Below are positions 25,945-32,603 of a stretch of 41,935 nt of DNA, piece by piece; the first letter of the stretch is position 1, and each line of letters begins with the position of its first letter. The notes beneath the pieces were generated by a model that saw only the letters and a program-made list of their open reading frames with translations, was not told where the DNA came from and made no database searches. The position numbers were made by a program, and so were the translations under genes. Location: the IMG/VR virus record IMGVR_UViG_3300042691_005803, positions 1 to 41,935 of that record. One strand, given 5' to 3'. The stretch is from a virus.

Positions 25945-27289
25945 AGTTCATGCGGTCATACGGGTTGTAGTCCGCTGGGCTCGGCTTGTGCCTGGTGATG
26001 CCGTACTGCTCGGCAATGATGTCGACCTGGGGCCGTCTGGCCACCGGGTAGGCAAACGTCAGCGCCAGGGCGTCGGCCATGTCCGGGCTGCCGCCACCTT
26101 GCAGGCGCTTCTTGATCTCGTCCTTGGGCTCGAGCACGCGCCGGCCGGCTGCATCGTACCAGTACATGGGCGTGGCCAGCTCCTGCTTGAGCGTGGCGTC
26201 GTTCGGGATCTTGCCGCCGTTGACCAGCCAGTCCTTCATCTCGAACCACATCTCGGCTCGCCGGTTAATGTACAGGTTGGCCTGCACTGCCTTGCCGCCG
26301 AACGGGACCTCGACCACGTCGTGCCCAAGCTGGCGCAGGCGGTCGATCACGCCGGCCCCGGCGCCCGAGTCGATGAACACGGCGTCCGGCTTCCAGTCCT
26401 GAATGTGGAACGCCACCCGGGCAGCCAGGTCCATGTTGTCGATGCCGCGGTAGATGTCGGGCTTGAAAGCCACCAGGCCCTGGCGCTTGATGACCACGCT
26501 GCGGTCGTCGCCAAAGCGCGCAGGATCCACGCCAAGGATCCGGGGTGCCTCGTATATGTCCCGGTCGACGTACTCGCGCCTGGCGGCCATCTCGGCGTCG
26601 TTGAGGGATATGAGCTGGTCATCGCCGGCCGCGGCAAAGTCGCACAGGAATTCACGGGCGAATGCCGTCTCGGACATGTCGCGCTTGAGGCGCTCGACCT
26701 CTTCGGGGTCAATGGCCTGGGTGTCGTAGACCGTGTACCTGGCAGCGTGCCAGTCCGGCAGGGCCTCGGCCTTGTAGTAGATCTCGGAGAACAGGTTGAT
26801 ACCGGCCGGCGTCCCGATGAACATGGCCCAGCCTTTGCGGTCAGCCAGGGTTGGCTGCACCACGTCGACCCACACCTCGGGCTTGATCTGCGCCACCTCA
26901 TCAATCACGCAGCCGTCCAGGCGCACGCCTCGCATGGCATCAGGGTTGTCGCCGCCGAACACGCGGATCACGGCACCGTTGTGCTTAAACGTGACCATGA
27001 GCTCGTTTTCGTGGATGTCGACGGCGCCGGCAATGCGCAGTGGCTCGAGCTTCTGTTTCAGCCTGGCCCAGGCAATGGTCTTGGCTTGCTTCAGGAAGGG
27101 CGCCACGTAGAAGAACAGGCCCAGGTCAAGGGTGAACTTCAGGGCCCGGTGGATCAGCTCCATCAGGGCCAGCTCGGTCTTGCCGGCACGTCGGTGCAGG
27201 GCCAGAACCGTGAACCGTCGGCGGTTCTTGTGGCACTCGAGCTGCCAGGCACGCGGCCTGTAGCCCAGGTCAATTGTTTGGCTGCTCAT
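25943..27289 (-). CDS. terL: Terminase large subunit
   Basis: 448 aa ATPase/nuclease that packages DNA into proheads. Walker A-like HRRAGKT is at residues 32-38 and Walker B VIDE at 128-131. The coupling motif GTP is at ~159. The nuclease domain carries D255 (LGVDPARFGDD), D307 (FIDSGAGAG) and D403/D406 (SPDMADAL). The start overlaps the end of terS by 20 bp; there is no separate SD, so translation is probably coupled. The short length matches podoviral TerL proteins of this group. All key acidic residues are present. Confidence 0.95.
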   Translation of the reverse strand: MSSQTIDLGYRPRAWQLECHKNRRRFTVLALHRRAGKTELALMELIHRALKFTLDLGLFFYVAPFLKQAKTIAWARLKQKLEPLRIAGAVDIHENELMVTFKHNGAVIRVFGGDNPDAMRGVRLDGCVIDEVAQIKPEVWVDVVQPTLADRKGWAMFIGTPAGINLFSEIYYKAEALPDWHAARYTVYDTQAIDPEEVERLKRDMSETAFAREFLCDFAAAGDDQLISLNDAEMAARREYVDRDIYEAPRILGVDPARFGDDRSVVIKRQGLVAFKPDIYRGIDNMDLAARVAFHIQDWKPDAVFIDSGAGAGVIDRLRQLGHDVVEVPFGGKAVQANLYINRRAEMWFEMKDWLVNGGKIPNDATLKQELATPMYWYDAAGRRVLEPKDEIKKRLQGGGSPDMADALALTFAYPVARRPQVDIIAEQYGITRHKPSPADYNPYDRMN

Positions 27290-27716
27290 CCGGTATGCCG
27301 GTGGACACGGTCAGGCTGATGCCGCCGCCATGGTTGACGTCGACCTTGTCGCCATACTTCTTGGGTTTGAGCTTGGCCGCGATCCACTTGCGGGTGTCGA
27401 TACGGTTGCGCTGCCACTGCACCCAGCCCGAGTCGGTGCGGCCGTTGGCGTCCATTGGCGGCATCTCGTCGGCGATCTCCTGCATCTGATCGGCGTGCGT
27501 CTCGGCCTGGTCCTCGCGTGCGCGTGTGTATTGCTGGCGGAAATCTTCGTCCTTCACCATCCACCGGTAGACCGTGACCATGTCCGGCATGTGATCAGAT
27601 TTGCAAATGCTGTACAGGCTTTCACCGGCAGCGAGCCGTCCGCAGATTTCGGCGCCGAGTTCGGGCGAGAATTTCGACGGTCGACCTCGAGGCGCCTTTT
27701 CACTCTTCGATTTCAT
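27270..27716 (-). CDS. terS: Terminase small subunit, Sf6-like
   Basis: 148 aa from ATG at 27716 (MKSKSEKAPRGRPSKFSPE). An in-frame extension to 27935 exists, but it has no coding character and lies over the upstream gene. The DNA-binding part RPSKFSPELGAEICGRLAAG, SLYSICKSDHMPDMVTVYRW fits the Sf6 gp1-like HTH. The central helices (YTRAREDQAETHADQMQEIADE) fit the oligomerisation core. It chooses the genome for packaging and hands it to TerL. It overlaps both neighbours (17 bp and 20 bp). Confidence 0.88.
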   Translation of the reverse strand: MKSKSEKAPRGRPSKFSPELGAEICGRLAAGESLYSICKSDHMPDMVTVYRWMVKDEDFRQQYTRAREDQAETHADQMQEIADEMPPMDANGRTDSGWVQWQRNRIDTRKWIAAKLKPKKYGDKVDVNHGGGISLTVSTGIPDEQPNN

Positions 27717-27960
27717 CTTTGATAACCTTTTTCCATCGATTGGGTGTTTGAGCTCGGCGTTCGTAGTTGCAGATTTTTTGGACGACGGACCTGGGCAGGT
27801 TGAACATCTTGGCCAGGCGCCGGTATCCGATGAGATCATCTTCGTGCAGATCTCGCATTTTGTCCACGATCTCGTCGGGGATGGTGGCGTTATGGTGGGA
27901 CGATCCGATTCGATATCCCTGTTCGTTGACTGCAATGATCACGACTTTTCTTCGTTTCAT
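27700..27960 (-). CDS. HTH protein upstream of terminase (86 aa)
   Basis: 86 aa from ATG 27960 (MKRRKVVIIAVNEQGYRIG). TTG 28008 would add 16 residues but has no SD. Residues ~25-65 (IPDEIVDKMRDLHEDDLIGYRRLAKMFNLPRSVVQKICNYERRAQ) form a HTH of the resolvase/sigma70-region-4-like kind. Proteins beginning G.RIG..HHNA are frequent just ahead of phage terminase genes. It could regulate late genes, including the four late promoters; this is inference. Confidence 0.7.
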   Translation of the reverse strand: MKRRKVVIIAVNEQGYRIGSSHHNATIPDEIVDKMRDLHEDDLIGYRRLAKMFNLPRSVVQKICNYERRAQTPNRWKKVIKDEIEE

Positions 27961-28032
27961 TTGGGCAACATCGCGCCTCGTTTGCGATTGCGCAGCATTC
28001 TCCACCAACGGTGAATTATTTGCAACAGTCAG

Positions 28033-28269
28033 TCAGACGAATCCTGCGGGTTGTTTGCGTTTGTTGTGAATAGCCATGATCACAGCCTTGAGCTTATCGA
28101 CTGGGCCTTTGCCGCGTTCTTTTTCTGCGTCCTCGAGGTAGCCGGTGCGCCGGTGTTTGGGTAGTTCCAGGATGTGCATGGCCTCGCACTCCATGCGCCA
28201 CTCCTCGGACCAGGAGCTGACGACCTGGCCGTTGTGCAGTGTGACCATGCGATGGTTGTGCTCGCTCAA
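28033..28269 (-). CDS. Small hypothetical protein (78 aa, TTG start)
   Basis: 78 aa, charged, with MVTLHNGQVVSSWSEEWRMECEAMHIL and a basic C-terminus NKRKQPAGFV. WSEEWRxECEA is seen in small phage proteins of unknown function. TTG at 28269 overlaps the TGA of the upstream gene. An internal ATG eight codons in would leave 71 residues. Function unknown. Confidence 0.6.
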   Translation of the reverse strand: MSEHNHRMVTLHNGQVVSSWSEEWRMECEAMHILELPKHRRTGYLEDAEKERGKGPVDKLKAVIMAIHNKRKQPAGFV

Positions 28270-28430
28270 CCCTTCTCCCGTGCTCTCTCTTCAGCGTCCA
28301 TGTCTCGCAAATCCATGGCCACGTCGGCGACACCGTGCCAGTCACGCCGTGCAATCATGACCTGCAGGTATTCCATCAGGATCCTGCGCTGCACTGTAGG
28401 TCTATCCCAATAATGTTCTATCTCGTTCAT
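28266..28430 (-). CDS. Small hypothetical protein (54 aa)
   Basis: 54 aa (MNEIEHYWDRPTVQRRIL ... DMDAEERAREKG). Its ATG overlaps the TGA of the upstream gene and its own TGA overlaps the next start, so it is part of a tight chain. Helical and charged; function unknown. Confidence 0.6.
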   Translation of the reverse strand: MNEIEHYWDRPTVQRRILMEYLQVMIARRDWHGVADVAMDLRDMDAEERAREKG

Positions 28431-28612
28431 TTGCCGTACTCCGCTTTGATCCAGTTTTTCATCGCGATGTATTGACCGCGCTGCGTGTCTTGCGCGACGG
28501 TGACCATACCGTTTGCAATTCCCTCGGTCATTTGTCTGAATGCGTGCTTTGGTCTATTACCGTGCGCGTGTCGAATCAATTTGCGCAGGCCCTTTGCTTT
28601 TTTTGCGTTCAC
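28427..28612 (-). CDS. Small basic protein (61 aa, GTG start)
   Basis: 61 aa, Lys/Arg-rich (MNAKKAKGLRKLIRHAHGNR), followed by a helical part. GTG at 28612 overlaps the stop of the preceding tiny membrane-protein gene; a longer reading of this frame to 28804 would cover two other small genes and is not supported. The basic character suggests nucleic-acid binding; unproven. Confidence 0.6.
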   Translation of the reverse strand: MNAKKAKGLRKLIRHAHGNRPKHAFRQMTEGIANGMVTVAQDTQRGQYIAMKNWIKAEYGK

Positions 28613-28713
28613 TGTCGACTCCAGATGTAAAAGGCAGATCCGATCAAAGCGATGCAGATGCCGCAGCCGATCAGCACTCCCGCGGCGACGAGTATGGTTG
28701 CAAGTAAATTCAT
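28609..28713 (-). CDS. Tiny single-pass membrane protein (34 aa)
   Basis: 34 aa, almost all one hydrophobic segment (LLATILVAAGVLIGCGICIA) with a short C-terminus WSRQ. It starts at an ATG overlapping the preceding stop. The two internal Cys and size are typical of tiny phage inner-membrane proteins. Function unknown. Confidence 0.55.
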   Translation of the reverse strand: MNLLATILVAAGVLIGCGICIALIGSAFYIWSRQ

Positions 28714-28829
28714 CAATCTCTCCGGTCCCAGTGGTTAGTAAGCAGCATTGCCAGTGCGCCGAATGCAATCGACACTGATACGCTGATGATGCCGATGACG
28801 GCAAAGATGTCCCAAATAATTTGTCTCAT
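28713..28829 (-). CDS. Tiny single-pass membrane protein (38 aa)
   Basis: 38 aa (MRQIIWDIFAVIGIISVSVS ... HWDRRD) with a hydrophobic segment and charged tail. ATG overlaps the stop of the 189-aa nuclease-like gene (ATGA), with SD GGAGG 10 bases upstream. Function unknown. Confidence 0.55.
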   Translation of the reverse strand: MRQIIWDIFAVIGIISVSVSIAFGALAMLLTNHWDRRD

Positions 28830-29395
28830 GCTGCGATGTCCTCCTTTGAGTAATGGTGCAGCTCTACAAACAGCTCGGGCCAGCACCTGGCACGGTAGAA
28901 AAGATCCTCGTTTTTAATCTCGTATGTGTCGGCTTTCATCACGAAGGTTGTGTGGTCGTCGCGTGTTCTGACAGAACCCTTCGCGTACAGCTTCGCCCGA
29001 TCGAACAACAGGAGCTTGGGTAACCAACCGCACACAGTTAGTCGATTAGAGCTGGTGTCGAGCGAAGTGAGAATATAAGCATCGACATCGAACTTTGTCT
29101 GCTGTTTGATCAGGTTATTTACGAATTCTTTTTTGGGTGGGCATTTGCGGCCCATGGTCTTGACATCAAACCGCAGGCCAAAGAGCTCAAAGTCTGCACC
29201 GCCGTCGAACTGGCCGTTGATTGTGACCAGGCGCCGGCCGATGGCGACATTCAGCATGTTCTCGCCAATGATGCCGACGAGCTGCTGTTGCCTGGTGCCG
29301 TCCGATTCGTCACCGCGCTGCATCAGCTTGCCTGCGTTCAGGCTTGCGATCGATGCGTCGATGACGTACTCGGGCACGTCAACGGTGAAGGCCAT
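28826..29395 (-). CDS. PD-(D/E)XK nuclease-like protein
   Basis: 189 aa. E45 (GIIGENMLN), D68 in GGADFELFG and D77-V78-K79 in RFDVKTMG form a pattern like the PD-(D/E)XK nuclease core. KCPPKKEFVNNL follows, and the C-terminal half contains a WLP..LL beta-region. Likely a DNA endonuclease or a restriction- or resolvase-like enzyme of replication/recombination. It follows the 66-aa membrane protein gene by 2 bp with no strong SD. The motif assignment is by eye; substrate unknown. Confidence 0.6.
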   Translation of the reverse strand: MAFTVDVPEYVIDASIASLNAGKLMQRGDESDGTRQQQLVGIIGENMLNVAIGRRLVTINGQFDGGADFELFGLRFDVKTMGRKCPPKKEFVNNLIKQQTKFDVDAYILTSLDTSSNRLTVCGWLPKLLLFDRAKLYAKGSVRTRDDHTTFVMKADTYEIKNEDLFYRARCWPELFVELHHYSKEDIAA

Positions 29396-29397
29396 GT

Positions 29398-29598
29398 CTA
29401 ACGGAAAACCATCACCAGGGCAAAGACTGTGGCGATCACGTACAGCGCCACCTTAACGCGACGCATGATGCGCTCTTCGTCGTCTTCGAATTCGTCCGAG
29501 TAGATGTGGCCGCCGTTGGTTGCCTGGTCCCAGCTTCGGGGTGTCAGGCCGCCAAAGTTGCGTTCAAGGTTGCGGCGGTTGAATTGATCAATGTCCAT
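29398..29598 (-). CDS. Small membrane protein (66 aa)
   Basis: 66 aa. A soluble, acidic N-terminal part (NFGGLTPRSWDQATNGG, DEFEDDEERIMRR) is followed by a C-terminal membrane helix (VALYVIATVFALVMVF). SD AGGAGACGAGC precedes the ATG, which overlaps the P-like gene by 11 bp. Likely C-tail anchored with the N-terminus in the cytoplasm. Function unknown. Confidence 0.6.
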   Translation of the reverse strand: MDIDQFNRRNLERNFGGLTPRSWDQATNGGHIYSDEFEDDEERIMRRVKVALYVIATVFALVMVFR

Positions 29599-30028
29599 GC
29601 TCGTCTCCTTTCGGTTGCTTCATGCTCATTTTTCTACGCAGGTTTTCAACGATCTCTGTGATGTGCTTCCTGCCGTTCTCGTACTCTTCCTGAGACATTT
29701 TATGCTCGAGCATCGGGTGCTTCGGTGGCACGTATGCGTGCCTGCAGAGCTCGAGGAACTGCGGCAGTGATGGCGGTTCAGCCGGCAGGCAGTCCAGCAC
29801 GCGCTTGAATGTTTCCGGGCTGTCCTTGTAGCCGCCCAGCTTTTCAGCCCACAGGTTCATCGCGTTGACCAGGCCAACGTCCTGGCCGTCTGGCAGGTAC
29901 GTACCGGTGCGCCACATGTTGCCCCACCTGGATCCGTAGTTGCCCTGCATGGCGCTAAAAATCTTCTGAACCCAAGAGTCCGGCAGGCGGCGCTGGGGTA
30001 ATGTCAATAATTTCGCGTTGTCTTCCAT
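29588..30028 (-). CDS. Lambda P-like replication protein (helicase loader candidate)
   Basis: 146 aa. The region WVQKIFSAMQGNYGSRWGNMW, WAEKLGGYKDSPETFKRVLDCLP and PPSLPQFLELCRHA is the pattern of lambda P-type replication proteins, which bring the host helicase to the origin. Shorter than lambda P (233 aa), so it may cover mainly the DnaB-contact part. Start at 30028 has SD GGAGG and overlaps the DUF1376-like gene by 74 bp, a strong sign of translational coupling. Confidence 0.75.
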   Translation of the reverse strand: MEDNAKLLTLPQRRLPDSWVQKIFSAMQGNYGSRWGNMWRTGTYLPDGQDVGLVNAMNLWAEKLGGYKDSPETFKRVLDCLPAEPPSLPQFLELCRHAYVPPKHPMLEHKMSQEEYENGRKHITEIVENLRRKMSMKQPKGDEHGH

Positions 30029-30878
30029 GATCTTCCTCCAGGTTTCCGAATATGGTCAGGCCTACTGCGCGTCGAGCCCGTTCTGCTGCGCTCATCTGGC
30101 CGTTGGTGTGTTGCGCGATCTTCGGCTTGATGGCGTTCGGGTCGTCCTCCCAGTGCCGGTTATTGAGCCAGGTCGTGGCGTGCTTGTAGTATGTCTTGCT
30201 CGGGTTGCAGCTCGAGTACAGCTCCGCGGCTGCGATGATTTGGTCGGCCAGATCCTGGTCGGGTGCGATGGCGTTCCAGGACTTTAGGGCCTTGTGCCTG
30301 CCGACGGCGTAATTGTAAGCAGACCAGAACCTGGCAAAGTTTGGATCCTCGCCGTTAGGCGCTGCCCGTTTTCGTTTTTCAGGTTTAACTTGTTGCTCAT
30401 CATCAACGTCAGTGATCAGGCGAACAGGAGCGGCAGCGACGGTTTCTTTTTCTTTTTCTTGTTTTTCTTTTTCTTGTTTTATGGTTCTTATTTCATGGTT
30501 TATGGTTGCCTTTTGATTGGGTTCGAGCTGGGTTGCCACTGGGATCCCATTGGAAACCGACTGGGTTTTCTTGGGTCTACCACCACGACGCCCGTTTTCC
30601 CTGTTTTTCTGCGCATTTTGCTGATAGTGCTCGATCTCTTCCTGGCATCGAGGGTGATACCAGCCGTCATCTGTACGGATAAACATATCCGCAAGAACTG
30701 ATTCGACCACTTTAATACCGACACGTATCCGCCTGGAAACCCAGTGGGTATCCAACGGGATTTTCTGCTCGGTGTCATAGTACATGTCGATCAGCCGGCG
30801 GTAAGCCAAATCCTCCTCATTGGACAGGTGAGCCGTTGCAGCCCGGTAGTCGTTGATGTGAAACGAGTAGTAGTGCAT
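29955..30878 (-). CDS. DUF1376 (YdaU-like) replication-module protein
   Basis: 307 aa. The N-terminus MHYYSFHINDYRAATAHLSN, EEDLAYRRLIDMYYDTEQ and RRIRVGIKVVESVL are the DUF1376 signature, a winged-helix-like domain. A basic linker NRENGRRGGRPKK follows, then a Lys/Glu tract. The C-terminal part (ARFWSAYNYAVGRHKALKSW, KTYYKHATTWLNNRHWED) is typical of phage replication-initiation proteins. Paired with the P-like gene downstream, it is probably the origin-binding protein (lambda O role). SD GGAGGGGG. Confidence 0.8.
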   Translation of the reverse strand: MHYYSFHINDYRAATAHLSNEEDLAYRRLIDMYYDTEQKIPLDTHWVSRRIRVGIKVVESVLADMFIRTDDGWYHPRCQEEIEHYQQNAQKNRENGRRGGRPKKTQSVSNGIPVATQLEPNQKATINHEIRTIKQEKEKQEKEKETVAAAPVRLITDVDDEQQVKPEKRKRAAPNGEDPNFARFWSAYNYAVGRHKALKSWNAIAPDQDLADQIIAAAELYSSCNPSKTYYKHATTWLNNRHWEDDPNAIKPKIAQHTNGQMSAAERARRAVGLTIFGNLEEDHGRQREIIDITPAPPAGLLGSEDF

Positions 30879-30911
30879 TGCCCCCTCCGTGGATTCTTAA
30901 TGCACCGTTGA

Positions 30912-31100
30912 TCAGGCAGCAGATTGTTTGCCGGCCAGCATTTCCTGGCGGAGACGACTGTACGCTTCAGCCTTGGTGCGCTTCACACAAACAACGCAGC
31001 CAGCGTTTATGACGTAGCGTTCAGTCCCGCCGCATTTCGGGCACGGCTTGCCGATGTACTTGTTTTGTCCTGCTCGCGCAGCTTCTAGCCTGGGTGACAT
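30912..31100 (-). CDS. Zinc-ribbon protein (62 aa)
   Basis: 62 aa. Cys pairs C20-x2-C23 and C35-x2-C38 (CPKCGGTERYVINAGCVVC) form a zinc ribbon, with helical basic ends. SD AGGAGG lies before ATG 31100. It is the first gene behind a sigma70-like promoter overlapped by a 20-bp palindrome. Similar small zinc proteins occur in phage replication clusters; it may bind DNA or modify transcription. Confidence 0.75.
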   Translation of the reverse strand: MSPRLEAARAGQNKYIGKPCPKCGGTERYVINAGCVVCVKRTKAEAYSRLRQEMLAGKQSAA

Positions 31101-31118
31101 AAATCCTCCTGGTGTTGT

Positions 31119-31138
31119 TTTAGGTCATTAGACCTAAA
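31119..31138. promoter_or_regulatory. Operator-like palindrome TTTAGGTC-ATTA-GACCTAAA
   Basis: Two perfect 8-bp half-sites with a 4-bp centre lie over the -10 box of the promoter at 31127-31155. The position suits repression by a dimeric regulator; the 77-aa Cro-like protein is one candidate. Confidence 0.7.
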
Positions 31139-31155
31139 CCCAGGAATGTTGTCAA
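31127..31155 (-). promoter_or_regulatory. Sigma70-like leftward promoter of the replication operon
   Basis: TTGACA (31155-31150, perfect), 17-bp spacer, TCTAAT (31132-31127, 5 of 6). An SD and the zinc-ribbon start follow at 31100. Confidence 0.75.
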
Positions 31156-31325
31156 GAAGATTTTTTGATGGGGTGCTGGCTATTGCCACCCGCGCCAGCG
31201 GCAGTTTCAATCAACCCAGGCAACTTGGGGGAGGAAATGGTGGGGTACTCGCTGCACTGTGGCCCCGAACGGTTGCCCTCCGGTCATTACCCACATGCGC
31301 CACAGAATCCGCTTTCCCCCGGCGA
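31156..31325 (-). other. Short stretch without a clear gene
   Basis: No convincing gene is seen between the 64-aa gene and the TTGACA promoter. A 29-codon minus-strand frame (31296-31207, starting MWVMTGGQPFG) exists but has no SD. No terminator with a U-tract was found. Confidence 0.4.
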
Positions 31326-31520
31326 TCAGTGCATGTCGATCGGTGGTGCTGGATCCGTCGGCGTCTGCTGGGCCTTAAGCTGCTCGGTAGCCTGCGCCTG
31401 GATCTTCAGCATCAGCAGGTGGACCTGATCATACGGCAGCTTTGACAGCGCGCCCAGGATGAAGTTGATTTCCTCGACGTACAGCGACAGGCCGAGGGGC
31501 TGCGGTTGTTTCTCTGACAT
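31326..31520 (-). CDS. Small hypothetical protein (64 aa)
   Basis: 64 aa from ATG 31520, which has SD AGGAGGAAACC; an in-frame extension to 31805 is low-complexity and overlaps the SSB-like gene, so it is not used. The central helix YVEEINFILGALSKLPYDQV is typical of small phage proteins with a LxLsveelnxILxaLxxlPy pattern. A Pro-rich end follows. Function unknown. Confidence 0.7.
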   Translation of the reverse strand: MSEKQPQPLGLSLYVEEINFILGALSKLPYDQVHLLMLKIQAQATEQLKAQQTPTDPAPPIDMH

Positions 31521-31533
31521 GGTTTCCTCCTGG

Positions 31534-31842
31534 TCAGAATGGAATGTCATCGTTCGGCACCTTGCCTGCGCTTGTGCTTGTGCCTGCACTGCTCGGCGCA
31601 TTTTGCTCTGGTGTATTTGCATTGTCCCGCGGATCGAAGCGCCAGAGGAGAATTGATTTTTGCCCTTTGCCGGAGAGGTCTGGCACGCCTGCCGGGTTGA
31701 ACCATCGCTCGATGATGAGGTATGTGCTGCCGTCATCGCCCTGCATCTCTGCGCCGATCTTTTGCCAGCGAGCTTTCTTTTCGCCCTTGCTGTTCGTGTA
31801 CTCATCGACCTTGACCATCAGGTCTTTGATTGGTTTTGGCAT
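31534..31842 (-). CDS. SSB-like protein with DDIPF tail
   Basis: 102 aa. The N-terminal half (VKVDEYTNSKGEKKARWQKIG, YLIIERWFNPAGVPDL) is beta-rich like a small OB-type domain. A Ser/Thr/Pro/Asn-rich linker leads to DDIPF at the C-terminus, the acidic tail used by single-stranded DNA-binding proteins to recruit partners. SD GGAGAAGACA precedes the ATG; it overlaps the RusA gene by 41 bp. Likely a phage ssDNA-binding protein acting with RecT, but no classical SSB fold is proven from sequence alone. Confidence 0.55.
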   Translation of the reverse strand: MPKPIKDLMVKVDEYTNSKGEKKARWQKIGAEMQGDDGSTYLIIERWFNPAGVPDLSGKGQKSILLWRFDPRDNANTPEQNAPSSAGTSTSAGKVPNDDIPF

Positions 31843-32197
31843 TGTCTTCTCCGGTGATGCGGACCATTACAAAACCGCCGATCTCGTCCGCAACCCGAAC
31901 GGCGATGGTGTCAAACCTTTTGTCGTCAATGCGCAGGCCGTCGGCCACACCGTCCAGGCCTGACTTCATCCTGGCCAGCAGATTGTCTCGGTCGTATGCC
32001 TTGCGGTTCGGCCGGTAGAAGGTGAGCTCCAGGCGCAGCTTGCCCTCGAGGCCGGCGCCCTGGGCCTGGCGCTGCTGGATCGTCGACCAGGCGCAGTCTT
32101 GGCGGTACTTCTTTTTGGCGCGTGCAAGTTGCATGAAATGGCCGCGGCTGTTTGGTGACAGCTCGCTCGGTGGCCAGGGAAGTTTTAATTCGACCAC
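31802..32197 (-). CDS. rusA: RusA-family Holliday junction resolvase
   Basis: 131 aa. The start LPWPPSELSPNSRGHF and the block YDRDNLLARMKSGLDGVADGLRIDDKRFD are the RusA signature. D69, D71, K78 and D91/D92 match the acidic residues and lysine of the active site. It cleaves four-way junctions before packaging or after recombination. It overlaps the Cro-like gene by 13 bp and is followed by the SSB-like gene. Start at 32197 has SD-like GGAAG nearby. Confidence 0.9.
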   Translation of the reverse strand: MVELKLPWPPSELSPNSRGHFMQLARAKKKYRQDCAWSTIQQRQAQGAGLEGKLRLELTFYRPNRKAYDRDNLLARMKSGLDGVADGLRIDDKRFDTIAVRVADEIGGFVMVRITGEDNAKTNQRPDGQGR

Positions 32198-32418
32198 GAT
32201 ATGTCGCGCCCAAAGATCATGTCGTGCGCAGACACCTCAATCCCGCGGTCCCACGCCGTCTCCAGGATCTTCTTCTGCACTGACGTAGGCACCACGCCCA
32301 GGCGCTTCCAGCGACTGACCGCGGCAGGATCCCGGCCGATTGCCCGGGCTAGTTTGCGGACCCCTCCGAACAGCTCGATGACCAGGTCGACAGGGGTGAT
32401 GTGCTTGGTTGGACTCAT
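32185..32418 (-). CDS. Cro-like HTH regulator (77 aa)
   Basis: 77 aa. Residues ~10-45 (VIELFGGVRKLARAIGRDPAAVSRWKRLGVVP) show the fold of YdaS/Cro-like DNA-binding proteins, and VPTSVQKKILETAWDRG follows as in that family. It is the first leftward gene, about 70 bp behind a sigma70-like promoter, and lies next to operator-like palindromes. It probably controls the early promoters. No SD is seen before ATG 32418. No CI-type partner is present in the window. Confidence 0.8.
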   Translation of the reverse strand: MSPTKHITPVDLVIELFGGVRKLARAIGRDPAAVSRWKRLGVVPTSVQKKILETAWDRGIEVSAHDMIFGRDISWSN

Positions 32419-32426
32419 GGCGAATA

Positions 32427-32498
32427 TGATGACACAGCATCAACATCGTTGACCACACTTATTTTGCTAGATCAATAACAGTCCAATGTTTCGACATT
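32427..32498. promoter_or_regulatory. Operator-like inverted repeats in the divergent control region
   Basis: TGATG-ACACAG-CATCA (32427-32442) and AATGT-TTCG-ACATT (32485-32498) are short inverted repeats with 5-bp arms. The second touches the -10 box of the leftward promoter. Candidate binding sites for the Cro-like protein. Confidence 0.45.
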
Positions 32499-32524
32499 AT
32501 TAAGCATCAAAAAATATTTTTCAA
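32496..32524 (-). promoter_or_regulatory. Leftward early promoter (sigma70-like)
   Basis: TTGAAA (32524-32519), 17 bp, AATAAT (32501-32496): each box 5 of 6 to consensus. Reads into the Cro-like gene. Confidence 0.7.
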
Positions 32525-32530
32525 AAGTTG

Positions 32531-32560
32531 TTGACAGGTATTTTTACTGTGGAGCAAAAT
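32531..32560 (+). promoter_or_regulatory. Rightward early promoter (sigma70-like)
   Basis: TTGACA (32531-32536, perfect) with an 18-bp spacer to CAAAAT (32555-32560, 4 of 6). Start would be near 32567, ahead of the 32604 gene. Confidence 0.55.
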
Positions 32561-32603
32561 GCAACGCATGGCAGCAGTCGCTGTCGCTAACCGGGAGATC
32601 AAA

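Noticed and set aside
25922-27319. Plus-strand frame of 465 codons covering terL
   Set aside because: It is the antisense of a clearly real TerL with all catalytic motifs, and arises from GC-rich codon use.
31207-31296. 29-codon minus-strand frame in the gap before the 31.1-kb promoter
   Set aside because: No SD, no recognisable sequence and very short; kept only as a note.
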